Positions 33,428-46,648 of a stretch of 64,000 nt of DNA are shown piece after piece. The stretch is taken from assembly GCA_949752735.1 (NCBI GenBank), contig OX457050.1, forward strand, positions 40,215,553-40,279,552, in the 5' to 3' direction. A model generated the notes under the pieces. That model saw only the letters and a list, made by a program, of their open reading frames with translations. It had not been told where the DNA came from and did no database searches. Made by a program: the position numbers and the translations under genes. Every line of letters begins with the position of its first letter. Position 1 is the first letter of the stretch. The stretch is from Lumbricus terrestris. Taxonomy: Eukaryota; Annelida; Clitellata; Crassiclitellata; Lumbricidae.

Positions 33428-33813
33428 TTTATCATAGACATAGACATATTTTTTATTGTTCCCAACAATTCAATTGTACATGTATGTTTAATAAAGTATA
33501 AACATAATTCGCAATAAGAAAATACTCAAAGTGAATAGGTGTTATATGAGTGAGTGAGCAAATAGGCACACCAAAAGGGACAAATCCCGGTAAGCAGGAG
33601 CCTAATTATTAACAAAGTGAAGTGAGAAAGTGAAAGCTGAAGGGAGTATTGGAGATATTACAGAGATATTACTTAACTAGGGAAAGAAAAAAAAATATCG
33701 AAAAACTAATGTAGTAAACACTACAGGAAAAAATTCAGAGAAAGAACAAAATAAAAGCAAAGCAATCAAACAATCAAATAAATCAGCATCAGCATGAGTA
33801 ACCCCTCATGCTA

Positions 33814-34308
33814 TTAACACAAAACATTACATAATGTATACACACGTAACAGGTGTTTAAAGTGAGTTAAGTTAGTAGCCTTACGAATGTGAATCGGAAT
33901 TTTATTCCATATGACAGGGCCTTGGAATTTAATGGAAAATTTCCGAACATTTGTTTTAGCAAAAATAATACTGAAGTCTCTATTACCTCTAGTGAGTCCA
34001 GGATGCAATGCAGGAGAGAAGTAGGAAGCAAAGGAAGAAGGGAGGAGGTTATTGATGTATTGATACATAAATTGAGATGTCTGTTCAAATCTAATCTGTT
34101 TAATATTTAGGAGTTTATGCTCAACAAATAGGGGACCAGTATGACAGTTAACAGTGGATTTAGTGATAACTCGTATGGCTTTTTTTTGCAAGGTCCTTAA
34201 AACATGGAGATGGGTATCATAGGTAGAAGTCCAAATTATATTAGAGTAACTAAGGTATGGATAGACTAGGGTGAAATATAGATTGATAAGCACATGAGAG
34301 GGAAGCAA
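33814..34308 (-). pseudogene. LINE ORF2, C-terminal domain
   Basis: It continues from the RT thumb (TKFLGVHIDQHLKWKVHI, near 34380-34430) after a slip at an A9 run. Motifs are LVYPYLSYSNIIW, LQKKAIRVI, and GPVIWNKIPIHIR near the end, all standard for CR1/Jockey-type ORF2. It ends about 390 bp before the 3' tail. Confidence 0.75.
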
Positions 34309-34463
34309 GTAAGAGACTCTCTTAATAATGCCTATGCTTTTTGAATTTTTTTTTACTTATTTCGTCTATATGGACTTTCCATTTTAGGTGCTGATCAATA
34401 TGAACGCCAAGGAATTTTGTCGTGCAAACTTGAGGAATAACTTTGTTGTCAATAAGCAGCTCA

Positions 34464-35768
34464 TTATTTGTTATAGGTATTGGTTTTTTTATTTGAGCGA
34501 AATATGATATAATTAGTTTTAGATAGGTTTAATGAAAGTTTATTTGCCTTGAACCAGTCACTAGCTGATATTAATTCATTATTGACTAGTTGAAGAAGCT
34601 GATCATAGGAGGCATGCGATAAAAATACATTAGAATCATCTGCAAATAGAATATAGTGCAAGATGGATGATGAATTTGGGAGGTCATTGATATAGAGTAA
34701 AAACAGGAGAGGACCAAGGATAGAGCCTTGAGGTACTCCAAATTCTATAGTTTGAAAGTTAGACAATTTTCCATTACAAAGCACCTGCTGTAGACGATTG
34801 CCCAAATAACTACTAAGCCATCGAAGTGCATTATCTCTAATACCATAGTGTTCCAGTTTATACAAAAGTATTTTGTGGTCCACAGTATCAAATGCCTTTG
34901 CAAGGTCAAGGAAGATACCAATTGAATATTCATTATTGTCCATGGCCTTGGTAATTTTGTCCTGTATATCAATCAGTGACATGGAGGTAGAGTGACCCGG
35001 CTGAAAGCCATGCTGAAACGGATATAATATATCCTTATGCCTTATGAATGAAAGTAATCTGTCATACATTACTCTTTCAAATAATTTCGAGAAAAAAGGT
35101 AGTATAGAAATGGGTCTGTAATTATTAATTTCATTCTTGGCACCTTGTTTGTGAATGGGGAGAACTTTGGCAAGCTTGATTTCTGATGGAACAATACCAT
35201 TTTTTAGTGAACAGTTAATCACTTCAGCCAGCGGATTGGCAAGAAGTTCCATAACCGGTGATAATATCATAGGATTCAAATCATCAGTGCCAGAACTGCG
35301 AGTCGATTTAAGAGAGTTATTAATTGCTAATATTTCCTGGGAGGTAGTTGAAAGTAGGGCAAAGGAATTAGAGGAGGATGGATGGAGATAGTCTTGAAAG
35401 CATTTCTCAGATGGTGGGATTTTGGATGATAAAGATTTTGCTAAGCCTGTAAAATATGAGTTGAATTTTTCAGCCATTACTAAAGGGTCATTCGTTAAAT
35501 TTCCATCCAGGTTAATTTCATTAATAAGTGTGTCCTTCTTAGCTGACTTAATTACTGTTCTAATAACCTGCCAAGTTTTTTTAATTTCCTTACTATGTTT
35601 TATGAATTCACTTGAATAGTAAGAACGTTCTATATTTGTACGAATTAATTTATATTTGTTACGGTAGGTAGTAAATTTGTTTTTATTTTCAATGGTAGGA
35701 TTTTTTATATATTTAATGTATAGTGCTTCCTTTTTTTGGTAGATTTTAATAGGCCTCGTGTCATCCAT
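34464..35768 (-). pseudogene. LINE ORF2, reverse transcriptase part
   Basis: RT blocks in order: NYRPISILPFFSKLFERV, HGFQPGHSTSMSLID, GIFLDLAKAFDTVDHKILL (first catalytic Asp), GVPQGSILGPLLFLLYINDL, FADDSNVFL (catalytic FADD), and NKLSLNLSKTNYIIF. All key residues are kept. The frame starts after a slip near 35738 and stops after another A7 run near 34490. Confidence 0.85.
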
Positions 35769-37110
35769 GGTTGGTGAAAGGTATTGCTTTTTGAGATTTT
35801 AATGGGCTTAAGAGGAAAGGCTTCATCATAGCTTATCCTGACCATTTTCAAAAACAGATTATATGCCATGTCCGGTTCATTTTCATTACACAAATGCAAA
35901 ACTGGATTCCAATCAATGTTAGATAAGTTATTTCTAAAAGTAGCAGAGGTTTCATCAGTGAAATTTCTCTTCATTTCAGTCTTACCTATGTTATGCAATG
36001 TGTGAGAAACATTGTTAGTCCAGGTTATTATAGGCAGGTGATCAGATATTTCTGAATTTATTATAGCAGAGTCAATAACAGAATTAAGAGAGTTAGTGAA
36101 GAAATTGTCTATTAGCGTGGCAGTAGTCGGGGTAATTCTGGTTGGTCGTAGGATCAATGGAAAGAAATGATAGGTAGCCATACAGTCTATAAATTCATTT
36201 GTAGGGGAATGATTACCAGAAGCCAATAAATCAATATTAAAATCACCAGCCAAGAAAGTTTCTCTGGTCCTATTAGTGTTCTTATTAAAAGTGTTTAGAA
36301 GTACTTCAAGATCCGTATTAAATTCATTTACATTCAGTCCCAGGGGTCTGTATATAACACCAATTTGCTTATCCATTGATTTGTGTTGAGATATATTGAT
36401 AAATAGACTTTCAAATGAATCTGCTTGAGAGCCAGTTAGCTCAATTTTAGAGAATGTAATATCCTCTCTTACTAAAAATCCAACACCCCCTCCTCCTCTC
36501 TCCTGTTTTCTGCTCTTGTGTATAAAGTTGTAGCCAGGAATTTGAATTGTGTCAGACATTAATTCAGTTAGCCAGGTTTCAGTAAGTGCGAGGACAGAAA
36601 CCGGAAGCTGATGTAATAAAATTTGGATTTCGCTAATCTTAGGAGAAATACTACGACAGTTGAGGTGCATCAGAGAGAAAGAGGAGCGGTGATTAGCAAA
36701 TTTTTGATGAGAGCTGAGACGAAGTAAAATAGTCACTTTCTTTAGCAATATTCCAAAAGTAATTTCCATCAGGGTCCAAATCCTTGTTATTAAGTAATGG
36801 TCGATGTACATCTTCACGTTTAAATAATTCTAATCTAGAACTTTTATAGCAATCAGGGACATCCTTATTAACAGGGATAGGCATAGATTCAGCATCATTG
36901 GCAACAGAGAAATTCAAATTACAAGCCCTATTTAAACATTCACTGCAACGCCATTCTAGAGTCAGAGTATAAGTACACAGGCAATTTACATAAAATTCAC
37001 ATGCGCAAACACTACAAGTTAACATGGTTAGAGAATTCTGTTCAACTGACGATTCAGTTGTGCACGCACAAGTCAATAACGTAGGTCTCTGTGGATCAGT
37101 GCTAGGCATC
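35720..37110 (-). pseudogene. LINE ORF2, PHD-like and APE-type endonuclease part
   Basis: A Cys-rich stretch (LTCSVCACEFY…WRCSEC) looks PHD-like. After a frame change near 36700, the endonuclease motifs follow: LMHLNCRSI, LTETWL, a GGGGVGFLVRE stretch, IYRP, AGDFNIDLL and SDHLPII. These hold the metal-binding and catalytic residues that nick target DNA (Glu of TETW, Asp and Asn of GDFN, Asp-His of SDH). The frame ends early near 35705 after a slip at an A7 run. Confidence 0.75.
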
Positions 37111-37248
37111 CACAAAATGGAAAAAGGTGAAGAAAAATAATAATTATACAAACTAGTTGTGAAATTGACAATAATGTGAGAAATTAGATAAAATGAAAAC
37201 TTGCACAGAGTGACTTTGAGAAATATCCATTGAAGAATCCACAAAGGT

Positions 37249-38031
37249 TTAGTCTGGTTTCGGCAGGTCACTGAGGTCATCGATTCGGGTGGGTTTCTCG
37301 CTTGCCAAAGCCGTCCGCTTGATGTAGACTTGCCCATTCATCGTCCATGCTCCTGCGATTTTCTTACTTCTTAGGAGTTTCCGCGCGTTGAAGAATATGT
37401 CCGATGAACGTTTCGTAAGTTGTTCGTTGATGAATATCGGCGGGTGGTTGGGGCCGATCTCTCGCAGTGACTTTCTCGCACGATAGACTTGATCGCGGAC
37501 CCGTCGTGTAGTGAACCTTACGACAAGCGGACGAGTCTTGAGTGACTTTCCAGCATGGATTCTATGCGCCGTGGAGATGTCTTGCTTGGTAATGTTGATT
37601 CCGAGGTGTTCATTGCAGAGCGCTATTACCGAGTCACATGTGGCATCAGATGATTCATAGGATCCGTGTGTGTTAGAAGCCGCCTTCTCTGCAAGGGAAA
37701 TCTCAGGAAGCCCGTATATGAGGAGGTTGTCAGCTTTCGAATAGGTTTCCAAGCCATCCAGACGAGACATCAACTGAGTGTTTTGCGATTTCAGTTGATC
37801 AATTTCTGCTTCATATGTTTGTAGCTTAGCATCAATTAATTCACTGGTGATCTGTTCGATCGATTCTTTAATAGATGCTCTGAATTTGTCAAGATGGGAT
37901 GAGATAGCCTCGTCAACAACAGTCCTAACGATGCTTTTCAGGTGCACAGTAAGACCTTCCCAGACGCGGTCATCTTTCAGGGCTTCTATTAAGTCGTCTC
38001 GCTCATATTTAGTGTTTTCTTTTTTCGGCAT
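37249..38031 (-). CDS. LINE ORF1 protein
   Basis: 260 residues from ATG 38031. The N-terminal third is a predicted coiled coil (heptad-rich, about residues 60-95, EAEIDQLKSQNTQLMSRL). Then come DNLLIYGLPE and a basic RRM-like region (RPLVVRFTTRRVRDQVYRA) with a C-terminal NARKLLRSKK segment. ORF1 proteins of this class bind element RNA as multimers. It is uninterrupted, unlike ORF2. Confidence 0.75.
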   Translation of the reverse strand: MPKKENTKYERDDLIEALKDDRVWEGLTVHLKSIVRTVVDEAISSHLDKFRASIKESIEQITSELIDAKLQTYEAEIDQLKSQNTQLMSRLDGLETYSKADNLLIYGLPEISLAEKAASNTHGSYESSDATCDSVIALCNEHLGINITKQDISTAHRIHAGKSLKTRPLVVRFTTRRVRDQVYRARKSLREIGPNHPPIFINEQLTKRSSDIFFNARKLLRSKKIAGAWTMNGQVYIKRTALASEKPTRIDDLSDLPKPD

Positions 38032-38129
38032 TATCGTTTATACATTATCGTTTATACAAGTTGTTAATATGTTCATAGCTGTAATTGACCTTCATATGCA
38101 CTCTGCTAATATGCAGGACAATAATGTCA

Positions 38130-38717
38130 TTAGTCCTGCTTCAATTTAATAACATAAATGTTCTATTGATCAAAATTCTGTTTAAGAGAAAAATATTTTC
38201 ATCAACCTAATTTCTGCTAACAAATTTTTTTTGTCATCAATCCACATTTCATTTATGTATGAAATTTCCCTGTCAAACCACTTCTTTCTATCCATAAAAG
38301 GATGTCATCGAACCAGATTATACCGAGCAAAGACTTAGTTTCATCAATCCAGCCTGTGTTAGGGATGCAAAATTTTAGTTTCATCAATCCAGAATCTTCA
38401 TAAGAAAGGAATTAATTTAATCAGTTTAAGATTGGTGGAATAACTGGAATTTGAGCAAGAAACTGATTATTTAGGTAGTTTTCGTTGCTTGCTAAATTAT
38501 CGATATGGTAAATTTAAAGTGGAATTTCGATCGATGAAAATAATTATTCATAAAAATAGAAGTCGGATCAAATAAGCTAACGCATTGCTTAATTTAAATA
38601 GATGGAAATCACTGTTTCTGTAAATAAATCTGGGTTGATGAAACTAAGTTTTGTCCTGAATGGGACCTAATGAATAAAGAACGTCTTGACTGTAAAGTTC
38701 AGTTTTAATAGGAAACC

Positions 38718-38720
<3 letters not shown>
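38130..38720. repeat. Decayed arrays
   Basis: Weak CCAGCTTC units at 38135-38400 and GAAGTCGGAT units near 38565. Otherwise nothing. Confidence 0.45.
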
Positions 38721-38756
<36 letters not shown>

Positions 38757-38768
38757 ATAATAATAATA
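38720..38768 (+). repeat. (AAT)n microsatellite
   Basis: About 16 trinucleotide units with one interruption (ATATTATT). Confidence 0.95.
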
Positions 38769-38800
38769 CTTACCTGGGACGAAGGTTGACCGAGGTGACT

Positions 38801-39000
38801 GCAGTTATGTGAGAAATCATTTGCCTTTGGTAATGCTTTGAAGAATCACACGAGAACCCATACTGGAGAGAAGCCATACAAATGCCAGGTTTGCCGGAAA
38901 TCATTTGCCCAAGGCGGTAATCTGAAGAGTCACATGAGGATGCATATTGGGGAGAAGCCATACAAATGTCAGCTGTGTTTGACTTCATTCACGGAGCCTG
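38801..39000 (+). pseudogene. ZNF fragment, about 2.5 fingers
   Basis: The plus frame reads [20 protein letters not shown], one complete finger (CQVCRKSF…HMRMH), then a finger interrupted after SFTEPG, where unrelated sequence begins. Spacing and residues are closest to the 17.2-kb gene. No start and no cassette. Confidence 0.75.
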
Positions 39001-39159
39001 GTATCATATTTGAAACAGAACATCTGAAAGCTTCACATATCAAGGGATTAGGCCTACACGCATCTTCTCCTGCACTTTATCTGGAAATAGCACTGGAAAT
39101 ACATCACAAGAAGAATGCTGAGTTCTCAGCTACCTTACATAAGAAAACATAATAATGCA

Positions 39160-39555
39160 CAGAGCAATTATGAGCAATTATTAGAGCAATTATTAGAGCA
39201 GAGCAATTATTTCAAGGGTTTGTTTTGCAAATGTTTTCACGCAATAGAATATTTAAGTATGCCTGGAACCAAACCATGCAAATAAAACCCAGACTCTGGA
39301 AAAAAACATGTAATTGACTGGTGTGTAGTAAAACATCCTCCTACTCTGAAAATACTTTACAATCTTACAGTCTTAAACATGCCAATACTAGCTTTGCAAG
39401 AAATTGTTCACGCAATTTCTCTTCTGGAGAAACACAATATATCGAACACTGGACGGACGAATAGCTTGCCGATGCTAGATGTGCAAAATCAGGTTTTTGT
39501 AAAGCTTCCGGTCTCAGGCGTCTCATTGGCCTATGTCATGCAAGAATTCATAATT
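39160..39555. other. No feature seen
   Basis: TTAGAGCAATTA is repeated three times at 39163-39210. The rest is unremarkable. Confidence 0.35.
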
Positions 39556-39560
39556 TTTTG

Positions 39561-39895
39561 GGCAATCCTGGGAACGGCGGTCATAAATTCCGAAACACTG
39601 TTTTTTATATTTTATAACAAAATTCACACACCTTTCACACACCTAAGTGGCTGGATTTATGAAAATGACCTTTTACTGGTTAAATGGAGGCTGGATCGAT
39701 GAAAAAATGCAGGAGAATTGGAATCTGGATGAAGGTATTTCTAGATCTGAAATAAAAGCTGGATTGATGAAGAAACGCTCAAGAAATGGAGGCTGGATGA
39801 AAAACCCACACTTTTTGGCCTGGTACACTCGCCCACTACCACACAATATAAAAAACAGTGTTTCGGAATTTATGACCGCCGTTCCCAGGATTGCC
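39561..39895. mobile_element. 335-bp TIR element with about 51-bp perfect ends
   Basis: The left end starts GGCAATCCTGGGAACGGCGG and the right end is its exact inverse for about 51 bp. The interior is GAAGCTGGAT-type units. T-rich flanks prevent a sure call of the target duplication. The terminal sequence shares CCTGGGAACGGCGGTC with the element at 58213. Confidence 0.8.
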
Positions 39896-40028
39896 TTTTT
39901 TATCAGAGGAAACCACCGATATTGCTGTTATGCGAATTTATAACTAAATGTAAAATTTCTTCATAAAGGCAATTGAGAGAAACCTGGAAAGAAACTATTA
40001 TTTGAAAAATACGTCGTAAAACACTGTC

Positions 40029-40667
40029 ATGAGCCTCATATCGGAAAACGTCAGTAGTAAAACTCACCCTAGAGAGAAAAAGCCATACCTTTGCCACGTG
40101 TGTCAAAAAGCATTCTACAAATCTTCTCATCTGCAATGTCATTTTAGAGTCCATACTGGAGAAAAACCATTTCAATGTCATTTGTGCTTAAAAAACTATT
40201 CCCAATTGTCTGGGCTACAATATCATCGTCGAGTCCATTCTGGACAAAAACCATTTAAGTGTTATATATGTCAAAAACGGTTTCAAGAGTCTTACAGTCT
40301 CCATGTACATTTAAGAACTCATGATGGGAAGAAGACCTACCAGTACCAATGTCAGGTGTGTCAAAAATGTTTTACCACATCATCTTATCTAAAAATACAT
40401 GCAAGGACTCATACTGGAGAGAAACCATATCAGTGCCAGTGGTGCAAGAAATCTTTCATTCAATTTCATCATCTGGAGACACACAGTAGAACACATACTG
40501 GAGAGAGACCTTACCAATGTCAGGTGTGCAAACATAGTTTTTACCAGTCCTCCCATCTCAAAGATCATGCCGGAGATAAGCTGTATAAATGTCAGTTATG
40601 TGAATATGCAGCTAATCAAAAAAATCAGTTAAAGATTTTCCCAGTTTTTCCATTTACTTCAACATAA
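40029..40667 (+). CDS. C2H2 zinc-finger protein of a different subtype, 3' frameshifted
   Basis: ATG 40029 gives 212 residues with six complete fingers and two partial ones. Finger sequences (CHVCQKAFYKSSHLQCHFRVH, HRRVHSGQKPF) differ from the CQLCQKSF set. One linker is expanded (DGKKTYQYQ). The seventh finger lacks its last His pair before a DHAGDK linker, and the last finger changes frame: LQHKKTHSAEK continues in another frame at about 40660-40690. No C-terminal cassette. Possibly a decaying gene or a 3' exon of a spliced gene. Confidence 0.65.
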   Translation: MSLISENVSSKTHPREKKPYLCHVCQKAFYKSSHLQCHFRVHTGEKPFQCHLCLKNYSQLSGLQYHRRVHSGQKPFKCYICQKRFQESYSLHVHLRTHDGKKTYQYQCQVCQKCFTTSSYLKIHARTHTGEKPYQCQWCKKSFIQFHHLETHSRTHTGERPYQCQVCKHSFYQSSHLKDHAGDKLYKCQLCEYAANQKNQLKIFPVFPFTST

Positions 40668-40739
40668 GAAAACCCATTCTGCAGAGAAAACATTTATATC
40701 ATAATTGTCAAAGATATCTTCCAAATTTAATGCTGGAAA

Positions 40740-42460
40740 TCATGTAAGAATCCATACTAGATAAATGCTAACCCACTGACTGTTATGGAAGAGAAAAAAA
40801 TTCCAAAACACACAACTGTTGGACTGTTAGTTCTAAAAAGAACCCAGTCGTCAGACAAAATTGTAGACGCCAGTATTGTCAAAACCCAAGTAGCAACGTT
40901 GACGTCGTGTCTATCACAGTATAAATGTATGATGCCCGTGCAATGCTCATCTTCTGGGTATCATGTCCTGCACATGATATCATTTATGTGAACATATAAG
41001 TTCCATAATATTGTTATGGGTTTTGTTCTGTGCTCTCATTATGTGAAGATTCCCTTCATCATATTGTGAGAGACTTTATCAGTGCCAACATTATAATGTT
41101 TCTTTAATCCTAGGATGATTGTGAATAAGATTTGATTCTATCAATAATTTTGCATTTTTTTATAATTTTCATTATTTTTTATTTGGTAATTTTAATCCAA
41201 AAGATTATTTCTAAGGCAAAAAAAAAAAAAAAATATATATTAACATTCGAATGATTTGGTACATTTGTGGCCGTAAAACAGGTAACTTTCAGGCTACCAT
41301 GCTTTTTGGGACATTGACTACCAATGGGGTGGTTACCACACTCATGGATTTTGTGTGGTTTATGAGATCATAATCTTATAATTCAGCAATGGATTCACAA
41401 TTCATTTCAGTACAAAACGGTCTATGTATGCTTAAAATATATGAATACGCCTCAAAATTATTAAACTCAATTGTACCATGGACATCCGTCCATTCCAGAC
41501 AATTTGTGCATGTTGCATAAATATATATAATATTCTTTGTGTTGTGAAGATCATCTGCATGTATACAAGTATATTTACACGTGATGAAGACTTGTGTGCA
41601 AAAATAAAAACTAGTAATAGGCCTAATACTGTTTTAGGTATGATCAAAATCAAAAGGCATGTAGATATAATCAACATGAAACAATGCATAATATTATAGT
41701 TCGTTCAATCAAATTATGTCTATTATGTCAACGAGTTATTGCAAGTTATTTCCGTTCTTGTGCGAATACTTCCTACAAACCGTTTTCTTGCACAGTTCAC
41801 TGCGCTGTTATTATAGGAATGCATTGTTAGAATTCTTTTACAACTTATTCCTACCCTTCCCATGCCCATAGTGTATACATATTGATTGCACGCTGTCGTA
41901 CTTTGCTACCAACAGCAGCAGCTGCTGAAGTGTACGGAGACAGACTTCCAACTGATCCGTTTAGCATGAAATGCGTGGCACTGGTGCAAAGCCTTCATCA
42001 TGGTAGGTTCATTTTTCTGGGATACGTTATCTCGTAATCTCTCTAATGAACTTCTTGGTCTTTCTTCGCCCTACGTAAATTCAATATAACTTTTGCGATT
42101 ATTTTATATAAGCCGTTTCGACATCTCAGGGATCGCCTTATGCGCAATGGGTCGGGTCAAGCTCTCGCATAAACAGCAAATGCATTTACGGAATTATCAA
42201 ATTGTAATACACACAATACGCGTAATTGTAATTGTAATGAACATTTATAAGGCACCGCTCACAGATTCAGTAGCGCTTCCGACCCCAGCTAATGCTCCCG
42301 CCATCAAATAGAATAGTCTTCAAGCGTTTACGAAACAAGGGAATAGAAAGGCCAACTGGCCAAGGAGCTCAAGACCGTAATCGTAATCGTAAACTCGAAA
42401 TTTCTAAAGCGCCACTCGAAAGCCAAGCGCGGGGCACCAGCTTATTCACGAGCGCTGCGT
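40740..42460. other. 1.7 kb without a supported gene
   Basis: AT-rich with an A-run near 41218. Short frames have no recognisable domains. Confidence 0.35.
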
Positions 42461-42463
42461 TGC

Positions 42464-42602
42464 GTTAGAATGGTTGTCCGTGAGAATAGTCCGTGGTGGT
42501 CCGGGTCGAGTTACCATAGGATCAGGATCAAATGCGCTGTGTTAGAAGGGTTGTCCGTTAGAGTAGTCCGTGGTGGTCCGGGTCGAGTTACCATAGGATC
42601 AG
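42464..42602 (+). repeat. 77-bp tandem duplication
   Basis: GTTAGAA…GGTTGTCCGT…CCGTGGTGGTCCGGGTCGAG is present twice (42464-42534, 42541-42602), about 90% identical. It sits at the 3' side of the minus-strand LINE remains. Confidence 0.85.
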
Positions 42603-42609
42603 AGGGGCG

Positions 42610-43880
<1,271 letters not shown>

Positions 43881-43895
43881 CAGTTCCATCGTGGC

Positions 43896-44690
43896 GTCAA
43901 TCTAATCTAATCTAATCTAATCTAATCTAATCTAATAAAGCATTTGTAAAGCGCCTCTCACAGCAGAGCTATTCAGAAGCGCTCTCAGCGTGACAGGCCC
44001 ACGAAAAAAGAAAAGTCTTCAAGCAGCGAAAAGATGCAGGTGAATTTCCTACAAGAATCCTGCCACGAATTTCAGAAGGAAGGTGATTCCAAATTAAAGG
44101 ACCAACAATAGCAAAAGCTCGATGTTGGGTTAATGAGGTTCGTGATCTGGGTACAAATAGATCAAAGCGGTCAGCAGAACGAAGAGGGCGTGAAGATCTT
44201 GCAGAAAGAGGCTTACACATTAAGTCACACAGGTATTTAGGCGCTAAGCCCTGCAGGGACTTAGTAACTAGAAGCAAGACTTTGTATCTGATTCGGGCAA
44301 AGATCGGAAGCCAGTGAAGGTCATGAGTCATGAATGTAGAGATGTGCGAGTATCGAGGAAGTCGTGCAATAAGTCTAGCAGCAGAATTTAAGACAGATTG
44401 CACAGATGACAAGCGAACTTTAGGAAGCCCAATTAGTAGGGATACGGGGCAGACCATAATTATTGTGCAGGCACCCATGATCGAGGATCCAGAAGAGCCA
44501 AGGACCACACAGAGAAAACGCTTATAAAGAAAACAATCTATCCATTTGTAAAATGCACCGGACAAGCCAAACGAAACACTCAGCCGCTCTAACAACATCT
44601 TCTGGTCTACGCCTACTGTGTCAAAAGCAGCGCTGACGTCGAAAAGGTCAGTAGGGTCAGGGTCACCTGGGCTCTGTTAATCGCTCCATG
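43896..44690 (-). mobile_element. Second L2/CR1 copy with (TTAGA)n tail, internally deleted
   Basis: Read on the minus strand: DVSAAFDT (RT first Asp block, near 44625), LLERLSVSFGLSG, FLCVVLGSSGSS, then an abrupt jump to VQSVLNSAARLIARLPRYSH, DLHWLPI and RAFAIVGPLIWNHLP. The catalytic FADD block is deleted. The 3' end is GAGAGGCGCTTTACAAATGC followed by a TTAGA tandem tail (43903-43936), a typical microsatellite-like LINE end. It abuts the older L2 copy. Confidence 0.8.
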
Positions 44691-44699
44691 GATGATTTG

Positions 44700-45045
44700 C
44701 GGCTACAGCAGCGGGATATGAACCCGAGTGTCTCCTGTGAAAACAAAACACCACCACGTATAGGGCTGTGTCAGTTAACAAGAAGGACATTTTGAACACA
44801 AGCTGTAGCTTAACTTCAACTCTTTTTCGCTTTTACATGTTGGAAAATTCAATGCTCTGGCGCTGTAGGCTATCTCGAACGCTTCTAAACTTGACAAACT
44901 CGATCGCCGAAATTTTTAAACGGCGTCAGGATTAAGTTTTAATATGGATACTGTTGTTTTTGTAAAATTTCGGACAAATGTAAAAAGTTTTGACCGAATT
45001 ATGACACTTTGGTTCTCGTTTACCGTTCATTGGGACACGTTGAAT
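44700..45045. other. No feature seen
   Basis: Unique-looking sequence between the LINE copy and the CTCF-like module. Confidence 0.35.
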
Positions 45046-45047
45046 GT

Positions 45048-45300
45048 AGAATCCCTAATATTCACTAGGTGGCAGAATTATACTTTCTAGTAACCAGCTT
45101 CTATTACATAAGAACACACATTGTATGGTTCGCCATTTTGTACGCATGGACGTTAAAGTAAGATTTCAGTTTAAATATAATTTATAATACAACTGTCAGC
45201 TCTTATCATTCGTTTTATACAGTTTGTTTGTCTTAAGGTTACAATGCAAATCTCGGTCATTGTTGGTGTTACTAATTTAATAGTTCGAGCGTAAAGTTGA
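45048..45300 (+). repeat. CTCF-like/YY1-like module (copy 3)
   Basis: The best match to 5106-5360. TCACTAGGTGGCAG at 45062-45075 and CGCCATTTTGTACGCATGG near 45143. It lies about 260 bp left of the TIR element at 45561. Confidence 0.6.
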
Positions 45301-45560
45301 TCCTGCGCTAAGCTTGGATTAATGCCAACAGTTGAAAGTCATTAAGACACTTAGATTCCTTCATTGGCCGTCCTTAGATAGTTTTCTTGCTACGAACTGA
45401 TAGCATTCTTCCATCTTGTGCTATCTTCAAGAGCGAATCTCCCTCACCATGTGACACAGCAGGATTGTTTAAAATAATTTTGTATTAATAGAAGTGGGAT
45501 TGATGAATTTTTAAAAATATAACTGGTTCAATAAATGCTGGATTGATGGCAACAATTCTT

Positions 45561-46541
45561 GGTAAACGTGTAGTTTAGCGTCGTAAATTATTTTAGCGCT
45601 TATAATGCATCAAAAAGCGCCGTAAATAATTTCTAATTACTTGCCATTGCCCAAGTGATGTATTAGTATACTCACAATTTGTTAAGAACATGAATATTGA
45701 CAGAAAATGTGTTTTTAAAATGTCAAATTTCCCATGCGAAATCACCGTTCGAATCGCCAACGAACCACAACACTACCGGAAGTTGCTGTTGGTGCGTGTC
45801 CAAACCATCGACGTATATATGCGACTATAAATAGCGTGCAAGTCAAGACTTCAGTCCTACGTTCAAAATGAGAAATGGAAGCCGGATGAAGGTATTTCTA
45901 GATCTGAAATAGAAGTCGGATTGATGAAAAAACGCTTAAGTAATGGAAGCTGGATGATGGTATTCTTGTATCTGAAATAGAAGCTGGGTTGACGAAAATA
46001 ACGGGCGAGAAATAGAAGCTGGGTTAATAAAAATATTACAGCTTAAATTGGAGCTGGATTGATGAGAATGTTGTTGATTAAATTGGAGCTGGATGGATGA
46101 AAATGTTCTTGATTAAATTGGAGCTGGATGGATAAAGATCTTCTTAATTAAATAGGAGCTGGATCGCTGAAAATGTTCCCTATTGAATTGGAGCTGGATT
46201 GATGAAAAATAATCATTATTGAAACAGAAGTTGAATTCATAAAACAGCTGATGCAGTGGAAAAAGCTGGACTTTTACTTACTTACTTGTTTTTGCCTGCT
46301 GTCTTATTGCACACTTGCCGCACACAACTTCCGGAAAGGGTCAGAATTGAATAACAACTTTGATCGGCGGTTTGTTATGACAAAATATTACAATTTTTCA
46401 ATCGATTTCCTTCTTTTTAAGAAATTCTAAGTACAATAATACATGAGTTAGGCAATTGCACGTTGGCAGAAGTATTTTAATACGCTTTTTGTGCCATTAT
46501 AAGCGTGAAAATAATTTACGACGCTAAAATACACGTTTACC
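45561..46541. mobile_element. 981-bp TIR element with perfect 8-bp duplication
   Basis: Inverted ends of about 60 bp start GGTAAACGTGTAGTTTAGCG and run to the AAAAAGCG stretch. CAATTCTT is directly repeated on both sides (45553-45560, 46542-46549). The inside holds a conserved unique part (AAATTTCCCATGCGAAATCA), a 35-bp unit array (45870-46250), and the TTACTTACTT and GATCGGCGGTTTGT blocks. There is no transposase frame. It is related to 32475-33427 and to the minimal copy at 52258. Confidence 0.92.
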
Positions 46542-46648
46542 CAATTCTTGATGACAGTTAGCATGACATTCCTAGGCTGCTCGCTACCAACATTGGGTAC
46601 GGCATTGAAGACATTAAGATAATTCAGTTACCTAAACTAATGTTTTAT

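Larger units (their letters stand above)
33428..38058 (-). mobile_element. Nearly full-length LINE, CR1/Jockey superfamily
   Basis: Minus-strand order is ORF1 (37249-38031), a PHD-like Cys-rich segment (about 36930-37090), endonuclease (35735-36700), reverse transcriptase (34490-35735) and a C-terminal domain (33814-34450), without RNase H. The 3' end is a short tandem tail, TATGTCTATGTCTATGATAA, typical of CR1-like elements rather than poly(A). The 5' side shows a 14-bp direct repeat (CATTATCGTTTATA twice, 38029-38056). ORF2 is broken by four frame changes, all at or near A-runs, so the element is either freshly dead or intact with sequencing errors. Confidence 0.85.
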
